NCBI RefSeq assembly: GCF_001421715.1
Contig: NZ_LMKP01000044.1
Span: 172,603 to 236,602 of the forward strand
Length of the DNA: 64,000 nt
Direction of reading: 5' to 3'
DNA from: Sphingomonas sp. Leaf22
GTDB lineage: Bacteria; Pseudomonadota; Alphaproteobacteria; Sphingomonadales; Sphingomonadaceae
Shown here: positions 25,836 through 35,250 of the stretch, piece after piece
How positions within the stretch are numbered: position 1 is the first letter of the stretch
Layout of the letters: each line of letters starts with the position of its first letter
Notes under the pieces: generated by a model
Seen by the model: the letters and a program-made list of their open reading frames with translations, nothing else
Told to the model about the DNA's origin: nothing
Database searches by the model: none
Program-made: the position numbers and the translations under genes

Positions 25836-28427
25836 TCAGAACCGGAACTGGGCACCGACGGTATAGGACCTTCCCGACTGGATCGCGGTGATTGCGGTTC
25901 ACCCCCGTCACCTCGCGCCACCAGCTGTTCGTCAGGTTGCGGGCCGCCACGAAGACCTCGATGCGCGTGACCGGTCGCACGGCGATGCGCGCGTCGAGGC
26001 TGTCATAGGACTGGATATAGGTGTCGCCGGCCGCGGTAGCACCGACCCCGCCGTTGAACGCCTGACCACGCCGCGCATAGGATAGCGAGCCGGTGAACGG
26101 ACCCTTGTCGTACACCGCCATCGCATTGGCGATATAGGTCGGCTGCTGGTTCAGCGCGCCGATCGTGCGCCCCGATCCGTTGGCGTTGAGCACGCCGAGC
26201 CTGCCCCACAGCCGGGTGTAGTTGGCGCGCAGCGTGACGCCGTCCAGCACCGGCGTCAGCCCGGTGAAATCGCGCCATTCCGCGTTGAGTTCGAGGCCCG
26301 TCACCTTCGAGCTGGCGGCATTATACGGTGTCGACAGCTGTGACGCGACGCCGGTCGTCGGATCGTTGGTCGTGGTCGTCAGGAAGTAGATTTCGCCGCT
26401 GATGTCCTTGCGGAACAGGCCGGCTGACAAGAAGCCGTGCGACAGGTAGGATTCGACCGCCAAGTCGTAATTCTTCGCATGGCGCGCCTTCAGGTCCGGG
26501 TTGCTGCCACGGATCAGGACATTCAGGCTGCTGAAATTGTTGATCGTCAGCCCCTGCGCGAAGGTCGTGAAGGTCGGTCGTGCGATCGTCTCGGTATAGG
26601 CCGCCTTCAGGCGCAGCACCGGCAGCACGTCGACCGATGCCTGCACGTTGGGCAGGAGATAGTCATAGCTGCGGTGGAAGCTGACCGGCGTCGCGACGCC
26701 GGCCCTGAGCGTGGCCGTCGCATTGTCGAACGCCGTCTTCTCGTAGCGCACCCCGGCGAGCGCATGGACGATGTCGCTGTTGTAATGGACCGCACCATAG
26801 CCCGCGATGACGTCCTCGGTCAGGTCGAAGCTGCCCGTCGGCGACGTGGTGCGATTGTTCGTGCCGTTGGCCCTGACGAAGTTCCAATAGGCGTCGTGAT
26901 CGACATAGACGATGCCCTGCCCGTCGAAGGTCGATCGCTTGCCGCCATCGACCAGTACCTTGTCGAGCGTATAGGCGGACCCGGACGGCAGGGTGTAGTT
27001 GTCGGCCGACTGGTTGAACACGCGGTGCAGGCGGCGCCAGTTGACGCCCGTGGACAGACCCAGCCCCTCGCTGAACGGAAAGCTGTTGAAGCTATAGTCC
27101 GCCCGTGCGGTATAGACCTTGTCGGTCATCGGCAGATGCGTGACGACCGCGGCAGACGCCGGGTTTGCCGACCAGTTCGCCGAATTGGACAGCCCGTTCG
27201 CGGGATTGAGCGCGAGATCGACCTGGTTCTCACCGATCGCGTAGGTGCCGGCGAGTCCCCCGAAGGTATAGATCGCGCCGTTCTCCAGCGTCTCGTCATG
27301 GTTCGACTTCTCGACCGATCCCACCAACTTGAGCTTCGAATTGTCGCCGACCTTGACCTCGCCACCGGCGGTCGCCGTCATGAGTTCACGCGAGATCGAA
27401 TATACGCGGCTATAGGCCTGCGCGCTCGCGCCGGTGAAGCTGCCGCGCCCCTCGGCGGTGGCGGTCACATTGGCCGCGTTGACCGTGGTTCCGCCGCGAT
27501 AATTGTTCTGGACGATGTCGCTGTTGAAATAGGTGCCCTCGACGAAGCCATAGAAGCGATCGGTCGAGCGCGCTTCCAGCTTGCCGAGCAAGCTGTAGCC
27601 CTTGTCGTGAATGTCGAAATCGCCGCGCTGGAGCGCGCAGGTCGGCACGTCGATCCCGCCCGAACGATATAGGCGGAAGTGTTGTTGTAGGTCTGGCTGT
27701 AGCGATCGTCATGCCACGACGCCGCACCGACGAACCCGAAGTCGCCGTCGGCCCCGAAGGTCCGCTTGACGACGAGGTTGCCGATCTTGCCCGGCCCGTG
27801 GCGGTCGGGTGCGCCGCCCTTGTCGAACAGGTTGAGGCCGAAGTCGCCCTTGGTCACCGCCGCACCGCCCAGATCGAACGCGCGCAGCGTGTTGATCGAC
27901 AGGTGCCAGCCGATCGAGTTGGCGTCCATGTCCGGCGTCACCGTCTTGGTGACGACCAGTTCGTTGATCGCCATCGCCGGCACGGTGTCGAGATAGACGG
28001 CGCGGTCGTTGCGCGTGGAATCGAAGAACATGCCACCGTCGAGATCGACGCTGTTATAGTTGCTGTCGAGACCGCGGATCGTCGCATACCAGCCCTTCTG
28101 GAACTGGAAGCCGCGCTGCAGCGACACGCCCGGCACGCGTGCCAGCGCGTCGGCGATGGTCTGGTCGGGCAGCTTCTGGATTTCGAGCGCGCCGACACTG
28201 TCCACCATCGCGAGGCTGGAACGCTTCGCGTCCTGCGGCGCGCGGCTGAGCCGGCGCTGCCCGGTGACGATAATGTCGTTCTGCGGTTCGACGTCCGGCT
28301 GCGCGGTCGCCATCGCCGCGCCCGCCTGCCCGCCGGGATCGCCGGCCACGGTCTGGGCAGTCGCCGGTACGGCGATGAAGATCGCGCTGGCGAGCAAGCC
28401 GGCGCGGCGCTGAATGGTGATGGTCAC
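25836..28427 (-). pseudogene. TonB-dependent receptor 2, broken by two frameshifts
   Basis: Receptor of the same family as receptor 1, read in three pieces. It starts at GTG 28427 with AAGGGGG upstream (signal peptide LLASAIFIAVPATAQ), TonB box NDIIVTGQ, plug with LPDQTIADALARVPGVS. The frame breaks near 27652-27664 after SAYIVRAG, where the homologous receptor 1 reads RGIDVP; the next frame resumes DVPTCALQRGDFDIHDKGY and runs through the barrel. Near 25884-25895, after EVTGVNRN, it breaks again; the third frame gives AIQSGRSYTVGAQFRF and a stop at 25836, four bases before the MBL hydrolase. Each piece is intact receptor sequence, so this is either a recent pseudogene or two base-call errors. 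Confidence 0.85.
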
Positions 28428-28503
28428 GATATCCCCCTTGGATCGAAGCGGTGCAACGGATCGCACCGGGTCGACGGCTCCCTACCCCGCGATCATGACG
28501 CTA

Positions 28504-28517
28504 TTAAGTACACTTAA
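28504..28517. promoter_or_regulatory. Candidate ROK operator, divergent receptor 2 / regulator 2
   Basis: TTAAGT-AC-ACTTAA is a perfect inverted repeat with a two-base centre, followed by a further ACTTAA-like half site (to ~28521). It lies in the 139-base gap between the receptor 2 GTG (28427, minus) and the regulator ATG (28567, plus), in the only AT-rich patch of that region. Its sequence differs from the palindrome beside regulator 1, as expected if the two regulators read separate sites. Confidence 0.6.
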
Positions 28518-28566
28518 CTTAATACTCGTTTGGCGTGAGGCTGCCATTTGGATAGACGCGACCGGG

Positions 28567-29685
28567 ATGGCTTCCCTGTCCCCCCTTCGATCGCTGACCA
28601 TAGCGGACCGCCGGCTTGCCGCCCTGCTGCTCGATGACGGGCCGATGCTGCGCAGCGAACTTGCCCGGCGGATCGGGGTGAGCCGACCGGCGATCACCCA
28701 GATGCTCGCCAGTCTCGACCGATACGGACTGGTCGAGGAAGGGGAGGCGACCCGGGGAACCCGGGGACAGCCCGCCCGCCCGGTCGGCATTCGGGGAAAT
28801 GCCGGTTATTCGGCCGGGGTCAGCTTTTCGCACAGCTATCTCGATGTCGCGATCATCGACATTACGGGGCGTGAAGTCGCGTTTCACCGGGCACGGCTGA
28901 CCGAGCCGACCCCCGATGCGGTCGCGGAGGTTGCTCGCCTCGCGCTGGCAGCGGCACGCACACAGGCGACTATCGGCACCGCGGATCTGATCGGGCTGGG
29001 CTTTGCGCTTCCCGGCGATTTCCGCGTCGACACCTTGGAGCTTCAGGCACACCGGTATTTCCCGGCATTCGATCAGCTGGATGCGCACGCATTCTTTCAG
29101 TCGCGCTTCGCGGAACCGGTTTTTATCGAGAATGACGGACGTACCAGCGCGATGGGCGAACGGCTTGCCGGATTGGGTCGGGGGTGCCGCGACTTCCTGC
29201 TGATCCACATCGGACACGGCGTCGGTGGCGGTCTTTTCCTCAACAATCGCCTGTATCGCGGCGCGCATTTCAACGCCGGCCCGCTCGGCACGTTCTTCCC
29301 GCTGGATGCGCCGCGCCCCTCGGGACAGGATCTGCTCGAGACGTTACGTAGGCGCGATATCGCGGCCGGCGACTTCGATGCGCTGGACGCCATCGCCGAC
29401 GAGCATCCGGGGGAAGTGGAGGCGTGGTGCGTTCGGGCAGGCGGACAACTCGCTCCCGTCCTTCGTCACGTCGCCGATCTGATCGACCCGGCCTTCATGA
29501 TCGTGGGTGGCCGCCTGCCTGCCCGGCTGTTGGCCAAGGTGGCACGCGCCACCGGTTTTCCGTCCGAAAACGCCCCGGTGCGGTTCGCCGGTCAGGCCCC
29601 GATCGTCCGACCGTCGTTGCTGGCCGCACGCGCGGGAGCGATCGGAGCCGCTTCGATTCCCGTGCTGGATCTTTTCCACCCATAG
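28567..29685 (+). CDS. ROK family transcriptional regulator 2
   Basis: A 372-residue ROK regulator, paralogous to the one at 22172. wHTH at ~1-70 (LLLDDGPMLRSELARRIGVSRPAITQMLASL), then the ROK domain (FIENDGRTSAMGERLAGLGRG; IHIGHGVGGGLFL). It too has PRPSGQDLLETL in place of the zinc-binding Cys cluster. I chose ATG 28567 (MASLSPLRSL) because the longer open frame would run back through the palindrome and into receptor 2. Divergence from receptor 2 suggests it controls the receptor 2-MBL hydrolase-phospholipase operon. Confidence 0.83.
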   Translation: MASLSPLRSLTIADRRLAALLLDDGPMLRSELARRIGVSRPAITQMLASLDRYGLVEEGEATRGTRGQPARPVGIRGNAGYSAGVSFSHSYLDVAIIDITGREVAFHRARLTEPTPDAVAEVARLALAAARTQATIGTADLIGLGFALPGDFRVDTLELQAHRYFPAFDQLDAHAFFQSRFAEPVFIENDGRTSAMGERLAGLGRGCRDFLLIHIGHGVGGGLFLNNRLYRGAHFNAGPLGTFFPLDAPRPSGQDLLETLRRRDIAAGDFDALDAIADEHPGEVEAWCVRAGGQLAPVLRHVADLIDPAFMIVGGRLPARLLAKVARATGFPSENAPVRFAGQAPIVRPSLLAARAGAIGAASIPVLDLFHP

Positions 29686-29914
29686 CTTGGGAAAAGCGGA
29701 GGCGGCGGCTCGGGCCAAGAACAACGGCGAACGACTATAAGTTTCGCCGAGGCCGCACGGCGCGTCGAGACCCCCGATGCCGAACTGCGCGCCGGCCATG
29801 ATGCCTGCATCGACGCTGCCCGTCGCGACATGGCGCGTTTCGGCCACACAAGGCGTCCCCGCGCTGGTCATGAGGATGCGCGGGGCAGTCGTCTGCTGCC
29901 GATCGCCAAACCGT

Positions 29915-30943
29915 TCAGCGCAGCCGCAGCGCCTTTCGCACCTTGTCCCACGCGACGAATTTGAAGTTCTGCGTCTCCGGCGCGTTGTCGCCGTCCTGTG
30001 CGACCATCAGGCCGTGGCGCAGGCCGGGGCCGAAATCGCCGAGCATCAGGTCGATGCCGTCGGTCTCGCTGGTCCCGTCGATCGCGCCACCGCCGATGCG
30101 GAAACGGCCGGCATAGGTGACGCCCGGCAGGCGGTAGAGGGTGTACGCATTGTCGCCCTGGCTGCTGACGACCAGATAGCCGCCATCGCGGCCCTTAGGG
30201 GCCAGTGCCAGCCCTTCGGCATCGGCGACCAGCGTCGTGCCGTCGACCTTCGCGACGGCCATGCCGGTGACGGGCGCGGCGGGATCGGCGGCGAAGCGCC
30301 ACAGGCCGATATCCTCCTCGGCGACGTAGAGCAGCCCCGTCCGGTCGTCGACCACACAGCCCTCTGCCTGCGTGCCGACCTTTATCGACCGCACGGTGCG
30401 GACCTGCGGCGTCGCGCCGGTCGTGTCGATCGACACCTGATCGATGCGGCCGTCCTTCATCACGACGAAGCCGAACAGCGCGTGATCGCGCGCGCGGGTC
30501 CACAGGCACATGCCATAGGCTTCGCCGGGACCGACCGGATAGCGGCCCATCGGCACCAACTTGCCCGCAACCGTATCGAGGGTGAAAAGCGCGACATGCG
30601 CCTCGCCAACGTCCGCACGGTCGCTGGCGACGGCGATCACCCTGCCGCCAACGTCCCGCAGGTCGACATTGTTGAGCCGCGCGGCAGGCGTGAAGCTCAG
30701 CCGTTTGCCCGACAGCGCATAGACATGGATACCGGCCTGCTTATCGGTGCCGATCACGAGGCTAGCGGCCGGATTGCGCCGGTTGCGCCAGATGGCGGGA
30801 TCGTCGGCGGCGTCGGCAGCGGTGTCGACCGGATCGGTCTCCGCCACTGCGGCGACCATCGGCACAGCATTCGGCGTCACCGGCGGCGGGGGCGTTACCG
30901 CACACCCGCCGAGCAGCAACGCCGCGACCGCGAACCGCCGCAT
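29915..30943 (-). CDS. Beta-propeller phytase lipoprotein
   Basis: A 342-residue phytase of the beta-propeller family, which removes phosphate from inositol hexakisphosphate in a Ca-dependent way. A lipobox (LLLGGC, Cys14) predicts a lipid-anchored protein. Family features: DDPAIWRNRRNPAASLVIGTDKQAG at the N-terminus, LNNVDLRD, EAYGMCLW, VGTQAEGCVVDD with LLYVAEEDIGLWRF, ADAEGLAL, YLVVSSQGDNAY and a DGIDLM segment. The acidic residues in these are Ca and phosphate ligands in known structures. Its ATG overlaps the stop of TonB receptor 3 by one base, so receptor and phytase form one operon; receptor-phytase pairing is known in alphaproteobacteria. Confidence 0.85.
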   Translation of the reverse strand: MRRFAVAALLLGGCAVTPPPPVTPNAVPMVAAVAETDPVDTAADAADDPAIWRNRRNPAASLVIGTDKQAGIHVYALSGKRLSFTPAARLNNVDLRDVGGRVIAVASDRADVGEAHVALFTLDTVAGKLVPMGRYPVGPGEAYGMCLWTRARDHALFGFVVMKDGRIDQVSIDTTGATPQVRTVRSIKVGTQAEGCVVDDRTGLLYVAEEDIGLWRFAADPAAPVTGMAVAKVDGTTLVADAEGLALAPKGRDGGYLVVSSQGDNAYTLYRLPGVTYAGRFRIGGGAIDGTSETDGIDLMLGDFGPGLRHGLMVAQDGDNAPETQNFKFVAWDKVRKALRLR

Positions 30944-33732
30944 CAGAAGTTCACCCGCACGCCGGCCTGATAGCGGCGGCCGAACGTCTCACGCTCGATC
31001 GTGTAGCGGGCGTCGCGGACGTAGCGACGGCCGGGACCGTTCAGCAGGTTGCTGAAATTGCCGAACAGTTCGACCTGGCTGGTGACCGCATAGCGCAGCG
31101 AGGCGTCGAGTTCGTTATCCTTTGCCCAGTAGAAGTCGCCGCCGTCGACACCACGATTGACACCGTTGATGACATCGAACGCACCTAAGTCATCGAGCCA
31201 TCGCGAGCGGTTCTGATACTGAACCCGCGCCGAGAAGCCGTATTTCTCGTAATAGGCCCCGATATTGTACACCGCGTTCGACGCACCCGGCAGCGGTACG
31301 CGGCGGCCATCGGGGGTCTCGGCGCGGCTGCGGTTGAGCGTGGCGTTCAGCTGTACGCCGAAGCCGCCTACCCAGTCGGGCAGGCCGAGATCGGTCACGA
31401 ACGGATCGAGCTGCTGCTGGATCGCGCCCTCGACACCGAGGATCGAGCCGTCGCCGCCATTGTCGATGGTCGAATACAGGTATTGCGACCGGTCGACGCC
31501 GCCGAAGTTCAACAGATCATTGCCAACCGTCCGTGTCGTGTCGAACAGTACGCCACGCAATCTCTTGTAATAGGCGCCGAACGACAGGAAACCGCTGGGG
31601 ACAGCATAATATTCGACATAGGCGTCGACGCCCATCGCCTTTTCCGGCTTCGCTGCCGGATTGCCGCCCTCGATGGTGAAGTTTCCGTCATTGATCGACA
31701 GGTTCGGACGAAGCTGATCGTAATCAGGGCGTGCTGCGCCGGTGCTGAACGACAGCCGCGCCTTCGTATTTTCATCCACGTCGTAGTTGATGTGCAGGCT
31801 CGGATAAACCAGCGTCTGACTGGTTTTCACTTCGAGACGCTGCGGTCCGGTGCCGAACGCGCCGGAGTCATTGCGGATATGCTCGATCCGCGCGCCGCCG
31901 ACGACATTGCCCCATTCGGTGACGACCGTCGCCATCGCATAGCCCGAATAGATGCGCTCGTTCACGTCATACAGGTTGGCGGTCTGGTCGACATAGCGGC
32001 CGACCGTCTTGGCGCGGTCGACGAGGTCGAGGAGCTGGTCCTTGCCGAAATACTGGAAGGTGTAGCCCAGCGGGATTTCGCCCTGGAATCCGCCGGGGAT
32101 CGCGATCTGGCCATAGCCGGTCGGGATGTTGGCGGCGGCGAACTGCGCGGCGGTGTTCAGGTCGAGCAGGCGTTCGTCGACCGACTTGGTGCGATCGTCG
32201 AAGCGCAGGCCGACCGCAAAGGTCGTCTTGTCGCCGAACAGTCCGTCGACATCATGCTGCACGTCGAGGCGCGCGGTATAGGCGTCGGTGGTGTCGGCCG
32301 CGAGCAGCGAGCGCAGGCGGACAAGTGAACGCGGGAAATCCTCGATCGCGGTCACCCGGGCACCGCGGGCAAAGGTGCCATTGGTGTTGCGGATGGTCCG
32401 GAACAGCTGGACGCGTGCCAGTTGCGGATCGGTGAAGTCGTAGCCGACGGTCAGCCGGTTGGCGGCGTTCGCGCCGTTGGTGCCGAACGACGGGCTGTCA
32501 TAGTTCAACTGTGCGGGCTGGGTCCGGTCGTCGATCGAGCGGCTATAATTGGCCCGCCACGATACGCGCCACGTGTCGAGATCATGGTCACCGCCCAGCG
32601 TGTTGGTGAACACCGACTGCTTGTACGCGCGCACGGTGAAGTTCGAATTCAGATCGATACCGTACACCGTGCCCTGAAGCGGGGTGTTGCCGGTGCAAAT
32701 ATCTGCATAGCCGGTCGTGCCGGTGGCCGGCGTCGCATTGACCGCGCAGGCAGCGGTTGCGGTCGACAGGCGTGACTGCTGATCGTCGAGATCGAAGATA
32801 TAGTTGTTGCGCTGTTCGTCGTCCTGGAACGCCGAATAGATGGTTTCGGCGAAGATGCGGTGGTCGGGCGACGGCTTCCAGTCGAGCCGGGTCGACAGCG
32901 CATAGTTCTTGCGGACGAGGCGATACAGCTTGTTCTCGGTTTCGCGTGCCCAGATGCGGTCGGCAAAGCCCGGCCGCGCGTCCTGCGCCACGGTTTCCCA
33001 ATCGGTCTCGAAATTGTCGGTGACCATGCCGCGCCGGTACAAGCTGGCCGACGAGGCAATGCCGAATTCACCGATGCCGGTGTCGAACCGGTCGGACACG
33101 ACCAGCGATCCTTCGAATTCGCGACGGTCGCCCAGTTCGACCAGACCATAGGCGGCCTTGCCCGCGACATGGAACCCGTTCTGGTCGAAACCCGAACGGG
33201 TGATGATGTCGACATTGCCCGAAATGGTTTCGCCGACCATGTCCGGGGTCACCGCCTTGCGGACGATGATCTGCTTGGCGATCGCCGACGGAATTGAATC
33301 GAACCGGGCGGCGCGACCTTCGGGGCTGACGACGTTCACGCCGTCGAACGACAGCGTGGTCCAGCGCTTCGGCGCGCCGCGCAGGTTGACGTAGCGGGCC
33401 TGACCCTGGTCGCGCTCGACGCCGACACCGGGCAGGCGGCTGATCGCCTGAGCGATGTTCTGGTCGGGCAGGCGACCGACCGCGTCGGAGGCGATGACCG
33501 AGACGAGCGCGGTGCTGTTGCGCTGGATTTCGAGCGCGGCGGCTTCGGATTCGGCGATCGGGCGGCTGCCGCGCACCACGATTTCCTGTTCCTCTTCGGG
33601 GGCCACCGGATCGGCGACGACCGGCATATCCTCGACCGGATCGGCCAGCGCGGCGACGGGCAGGAACGCCGCGCCCGTCAGCAATGCGCGCACGACGACG
33701 GCCCGCGAGGACCGGGCGAAGATACCAACCAT
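30943..33732 (-). CDS. TonB-dependent outer-membrane receptor 3 (phytase-linked)
   Basis: A 929-residue receptor: signal peptide ALLTGAAFLPVAALA, TonB box EQEIVVRGSRP (~48-58), plug domain with VGRLPDQNIAQAISRLPGVG and YVNLRGAPKRWTTLSFDGV, beta-barrel, and a terminal strand ending QAGVRVNF. AAGGGG lies about 9 bases before the ATG. It is translationally coupled to the phytase, so it is likely the uptake route for phytate or its hydrolysis products across the outer membrane. A perfect 18-base palindrome lies 20 bases upstream of the ATG. Unlike receptors 1 and 2 it has no divergent ROK gene. Confidence 0.9.
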   Translation of the reverse strand: MVGIFARSSRAVVVRALLTGAAFLPVAALADPVEDMPVVADPVAPEEEQEIVVRGSRPIAESEAAALEIQRNSTALVSVIASDAVGRLPDQNIAQAISRLPGVGVERDQGQARYVNLRGAPKRWTTLSFDGVNVVSPEGRAARFDSIPSAIAKQIIVRKAVTPDMVGETISGNVDIITRSGFDQNGFHVAGKAAYGLVELGDRREFEGSLVVSDRFDTGIGEFGIASSASLYRRGMVTDNFETDWETVAQDARPGFADRIWARETENKLYRLVRKNYALSTRLDWKPSPDHRIFAETIYSAFQDDEQRNNYIFDLDDQQSRLSTATAACAVNATPATGTTGYADICTGNTPLQGTVYGIDLNSNFTVRAYKQSVFTNTLGGDHDLDTWRVSWRANYSRSIDDRTQPAQLNYDSPSFGTNGANAANRLTVGYDFTDPQLARVQLFRTIRNTNGTFARGARVTAIEDFPRSLVRLRSLLAADTTDAYTARLDVQHDVDGLFGDKTTFAVGLRFDDRTKSVDERLLDLNTAAQFAAANIPTGYGQIAIPGGFQGEIPLGYTFQYFGKDQLLDLVDRAKTVGRYVDQTANLYDVNERIYSGYAMATVVTEWGNVVGGARIEHIRNDSGAFGTGPQRLEVKTSQTLVYPSLHINYDVDENTKARLSFSTGAARPDYDQLRPNLSINDGNFTIEGGNPAAKPEKAMGVDAYVEYYAVPSGFLSFGAYYKRLRGVLFDTTRTVGNDLLNFGGVDRSQYLYSTIDNGGDGSILGVEGAIQQQLDPFVTDLGLPDWVGGFGVQLNATLNRSRAETPDGRRVPLPGASNAVYNIGAYYEKYGFSARVQYQNRSRWLDDLGAFDVINGVNRGVDGGDFYWAKDNELDASLRYAVTSQVELFGNFSNLLNGPGRRYVRDARYTIERETFGRRYQAGVRVNF

Positions 33733-33752
33733 GTCAGAAAGCCCCTTGTTAG

Positions 33753-33770
33753 GGGAGCGTTAACGCTCCC
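33753..33770. promoter_or_regulatory. Perfect 18-bp palindrome upstream of receptor 3
   Basis: GGGAGCGTTAACGCTCCC is a perfect palindrome in the leader of the receptor 3-phytase operon, ending 20 bases before the ATG and just before its Shine-Dalgarno. It could be an operator or a hairpin in the 5' leader; it does not resemble a Pho box. Confidence 0.5.
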
Positions 33771-33839
33771 GCCTTGGGGCTGCCCCTGACGTCGGGGGGT
33801 GAAACGACGGTTACGGCCGCGTTACGTAATCATTACAAC

Positions 33840-33869
33840 GGGCGCTGTTGCCGATCGGCAACAGCGCCC
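33840..33869. terminator. Strong 13-bp GC hairpin between msrB and receptor 3
   Basis: GGGCGCTGTTGCC and GGCAACAGCGCCC are perfect inverted 13-base arms around a GATC loop, 33 bases past the msrB stop. Neither side has a long U run (GCCTTTCG on plus, GTTGTAATG on minus). Its position suits an msrB terminator that also insulates the receptor promoter. Confidence 0.6.
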
Positions 33870-33901
33870 GCCTTTCGTGACCAGAAGGGAGCGTAGTTCG
33901 T

Positions 33902-34348
33902 CTATCCCTCTACCTGATCGACATACGCGCCATAGCCTTCGCTCTCCATCGCTTCGCGAGGGACGAAGCGCAGCGCAGCGGAGTTGATGCAGTAGCGCAG
34001 GCCACCGCGATCACGCGGACCATCGGGGAAGACGTGCCCCAAATGACTGTCGCCGCCCGCCGAGCGGACTTCGGTGCGGACCATGCCGTGCGTCGTGTCG
34101 TTCAGTTCGGCGACATTGGCGGGCTCGATCGGCTTGGTGAAGCTCGGCCAGCCGCAATGCGAATCGAACTTGTCGGCCGATGCGAACAAAGGTTCGCCCG
34201 ACACGATGTCGACATAGAGGCCGGCGCGCTTCTCGTGCAGATATTCGCCGGTGCCGGGCCGTTCGGTGCCGCTCTCCTGCGTCACATGGAATTGTTCGGG
34301 AGTCAGGCGGGCGATTGCCGCCTCGGTCTTGCGATATTCGGTCATCAT
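33902..34348 (-). CDS. msrB: Peptide-methionine (R)-S-oxide reductase
   Basis: A 148-residue MsrB, which reduces the R epimer of methionine sulfoxide in proteins. Seen: FDSHCGWPSF with the resolving Cys, GGDSHLGHVFPDG, and RYCINSAALRF with the catalytic Cys. The structural zinc Cys pairs are missing: at the first position the text reads YVDIVSGEPLF in place of Y-x-C-x-x-C-G, so this is the zinc-free subtype. Two ATG codons lie in tandem; I used the first. It is probably monocistronic, with the hairpin at 33840 downstream. Confidence 0.9.
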   Translation of the reverse strand: MMTEYRKTEAAIARLTPEQFHVTQESGTERPGTGEYLHEKRAGLYVDIVSGEPLFASADKFDSHCGWPSFTKPIEPANVAELNDTTHGMVRTEVRSAGGDSHLGHVFPDGPRDRGGLRYCINSAALRFVPREAMESEGYGAYVDQVEG

Positions 34349-34407
34349 GGGCTTCCGTACTGAGGTGCCGGATAGATGGGGGCGCGACGGCGGGTTCGCA
34401 AAGCCGG

Positions 34408-35118
34408 TCAGAACAACTCGCCGAGGAACGCGACGACCGACGCCCAGGACCGGCGATCGGCATCGGCATCATAGGCCATGCCCTTCTCCGGCGCAGCGGC
34501 ATGGGGGTTGGTGAAGGCGTGCATCGCCCGGCCATGCGCGTGCAACTGCCAGTCGGCATGCCGCGCGCCCATTTCCTCGGCAAAGACCAGCACCTTGTCC
34601 GGCGCGGCCATCGGGTCCTGCCAGCCATGTTCGACCAGCACCTTCGCCGCGATCGGGCCGTGACCGCCCAGATCGTTGCCATCGAGCATGCCGTGCAGGC
34701 TGACCACGCCCACCACGCCGTCGGCCCCGCCGCGCGCGAGGTCGAGGGCGCACAGCCCACCGAAGCAATAGCCGATCGCCGCGATCTTCGTCGCGTCCAC
34801 CCGGTCGAGCGACGCGGCGAACGCAACGCCTGCGCGCATCCGCTGCAACAACGCGGCGCGATCGGACAGGAACGGGCCGATCAGATGGCTGTTGTCGCCC
34901 GCCGGATCGCCTTGCACGTCCTTGCCGAACATATCGATCGCGATGCCGACATAGCCAAGTTCGGCGAGCCGCTCGGCAGTCCGATGCTCGTCCTCGCCGC
35001 GTCCGGCCCATTGGTGCGCGATCAGCACGGCGGGGGCCGGGCCGTCCCCGGCGGGGAACACCACGCCCGCCTGCAACACCGTGTCGCCGTCGCGATAGTC
35101 GAACTGCTGCACCGTCAT
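34408..35118 (-). CDS. Dienelactone hydrolase family protein
   Basis: A 236-residue cytosolic alpha/beta hydrolase of the dienelactone hydrolase family. The nucleophile Cys lies in IGYCFGG (G-x-C-x-G-G), the acid in the LVEHGWQDPMA loop and the His in LHAHGRAMHAFTNP, giving the Cys-Asp-His triad of this family. GGAGCAGGA lies upstream of ATG 35118; a much longer open frame beyond it runs antisense to the glucanase gene and is not coding. Natural substrates of such paralogues are often unknown; it is divergent from the GH16 gene. Confidence 0.85.
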   Translation of the reverse strand: MTVQQFDYRDGDTVLQAGVVFPAGDGPAPAVLIAHQWAGRGEDEHRTAERLAELGYVGIAIDMFGKDVQGDPAGDNSHLIGPFLSDRAALLQRMRAGVAFAASLDRVDATKIAAIGYCFGGLCALDLARGGADGVVGVVSLHGMLDGNDLGGHGPIAAKVLVEHGWQDPMAAPDKVLVFAEEMGARHADWQLHAHGRAMHAFTNPHAAAPEKGMAYDADADRRSWASVVAFLGELF

Positions 35119-35250
35119 TCGTCCTGCTCCATGATGGGAAAGTCGCGCGCTGAACGGTCGGACCGGCTGGGGGGTTGCGCGTGGCCGGGTCCGCTTCGTA
35201 CGATGCCGGCGAAGCGCCGGAATACGGGCGCGATTGCAGGAGGTTGCGCG

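Noticed and set aside
26437..27672. Plus-strand 411-codon open frame within receptor 2
   Set aside because: Antisense to clear receptor sequence; composition typical of a shadow frame.
29690..29914. Possible small gene between ROK regulator 2 and the phytase
   Set aside because: Short frames on both strands read weakly protein-like but have no ribosome binding site or recognisable motif; treated as intergenic.
34180..35250. Long in-frame extension before the GH16 gene
   Set aside because: It runs antisense to the dienelactone hydrolase and msrB; the ATG at 35251 has an AGGAGG site and starts a signal peptide.
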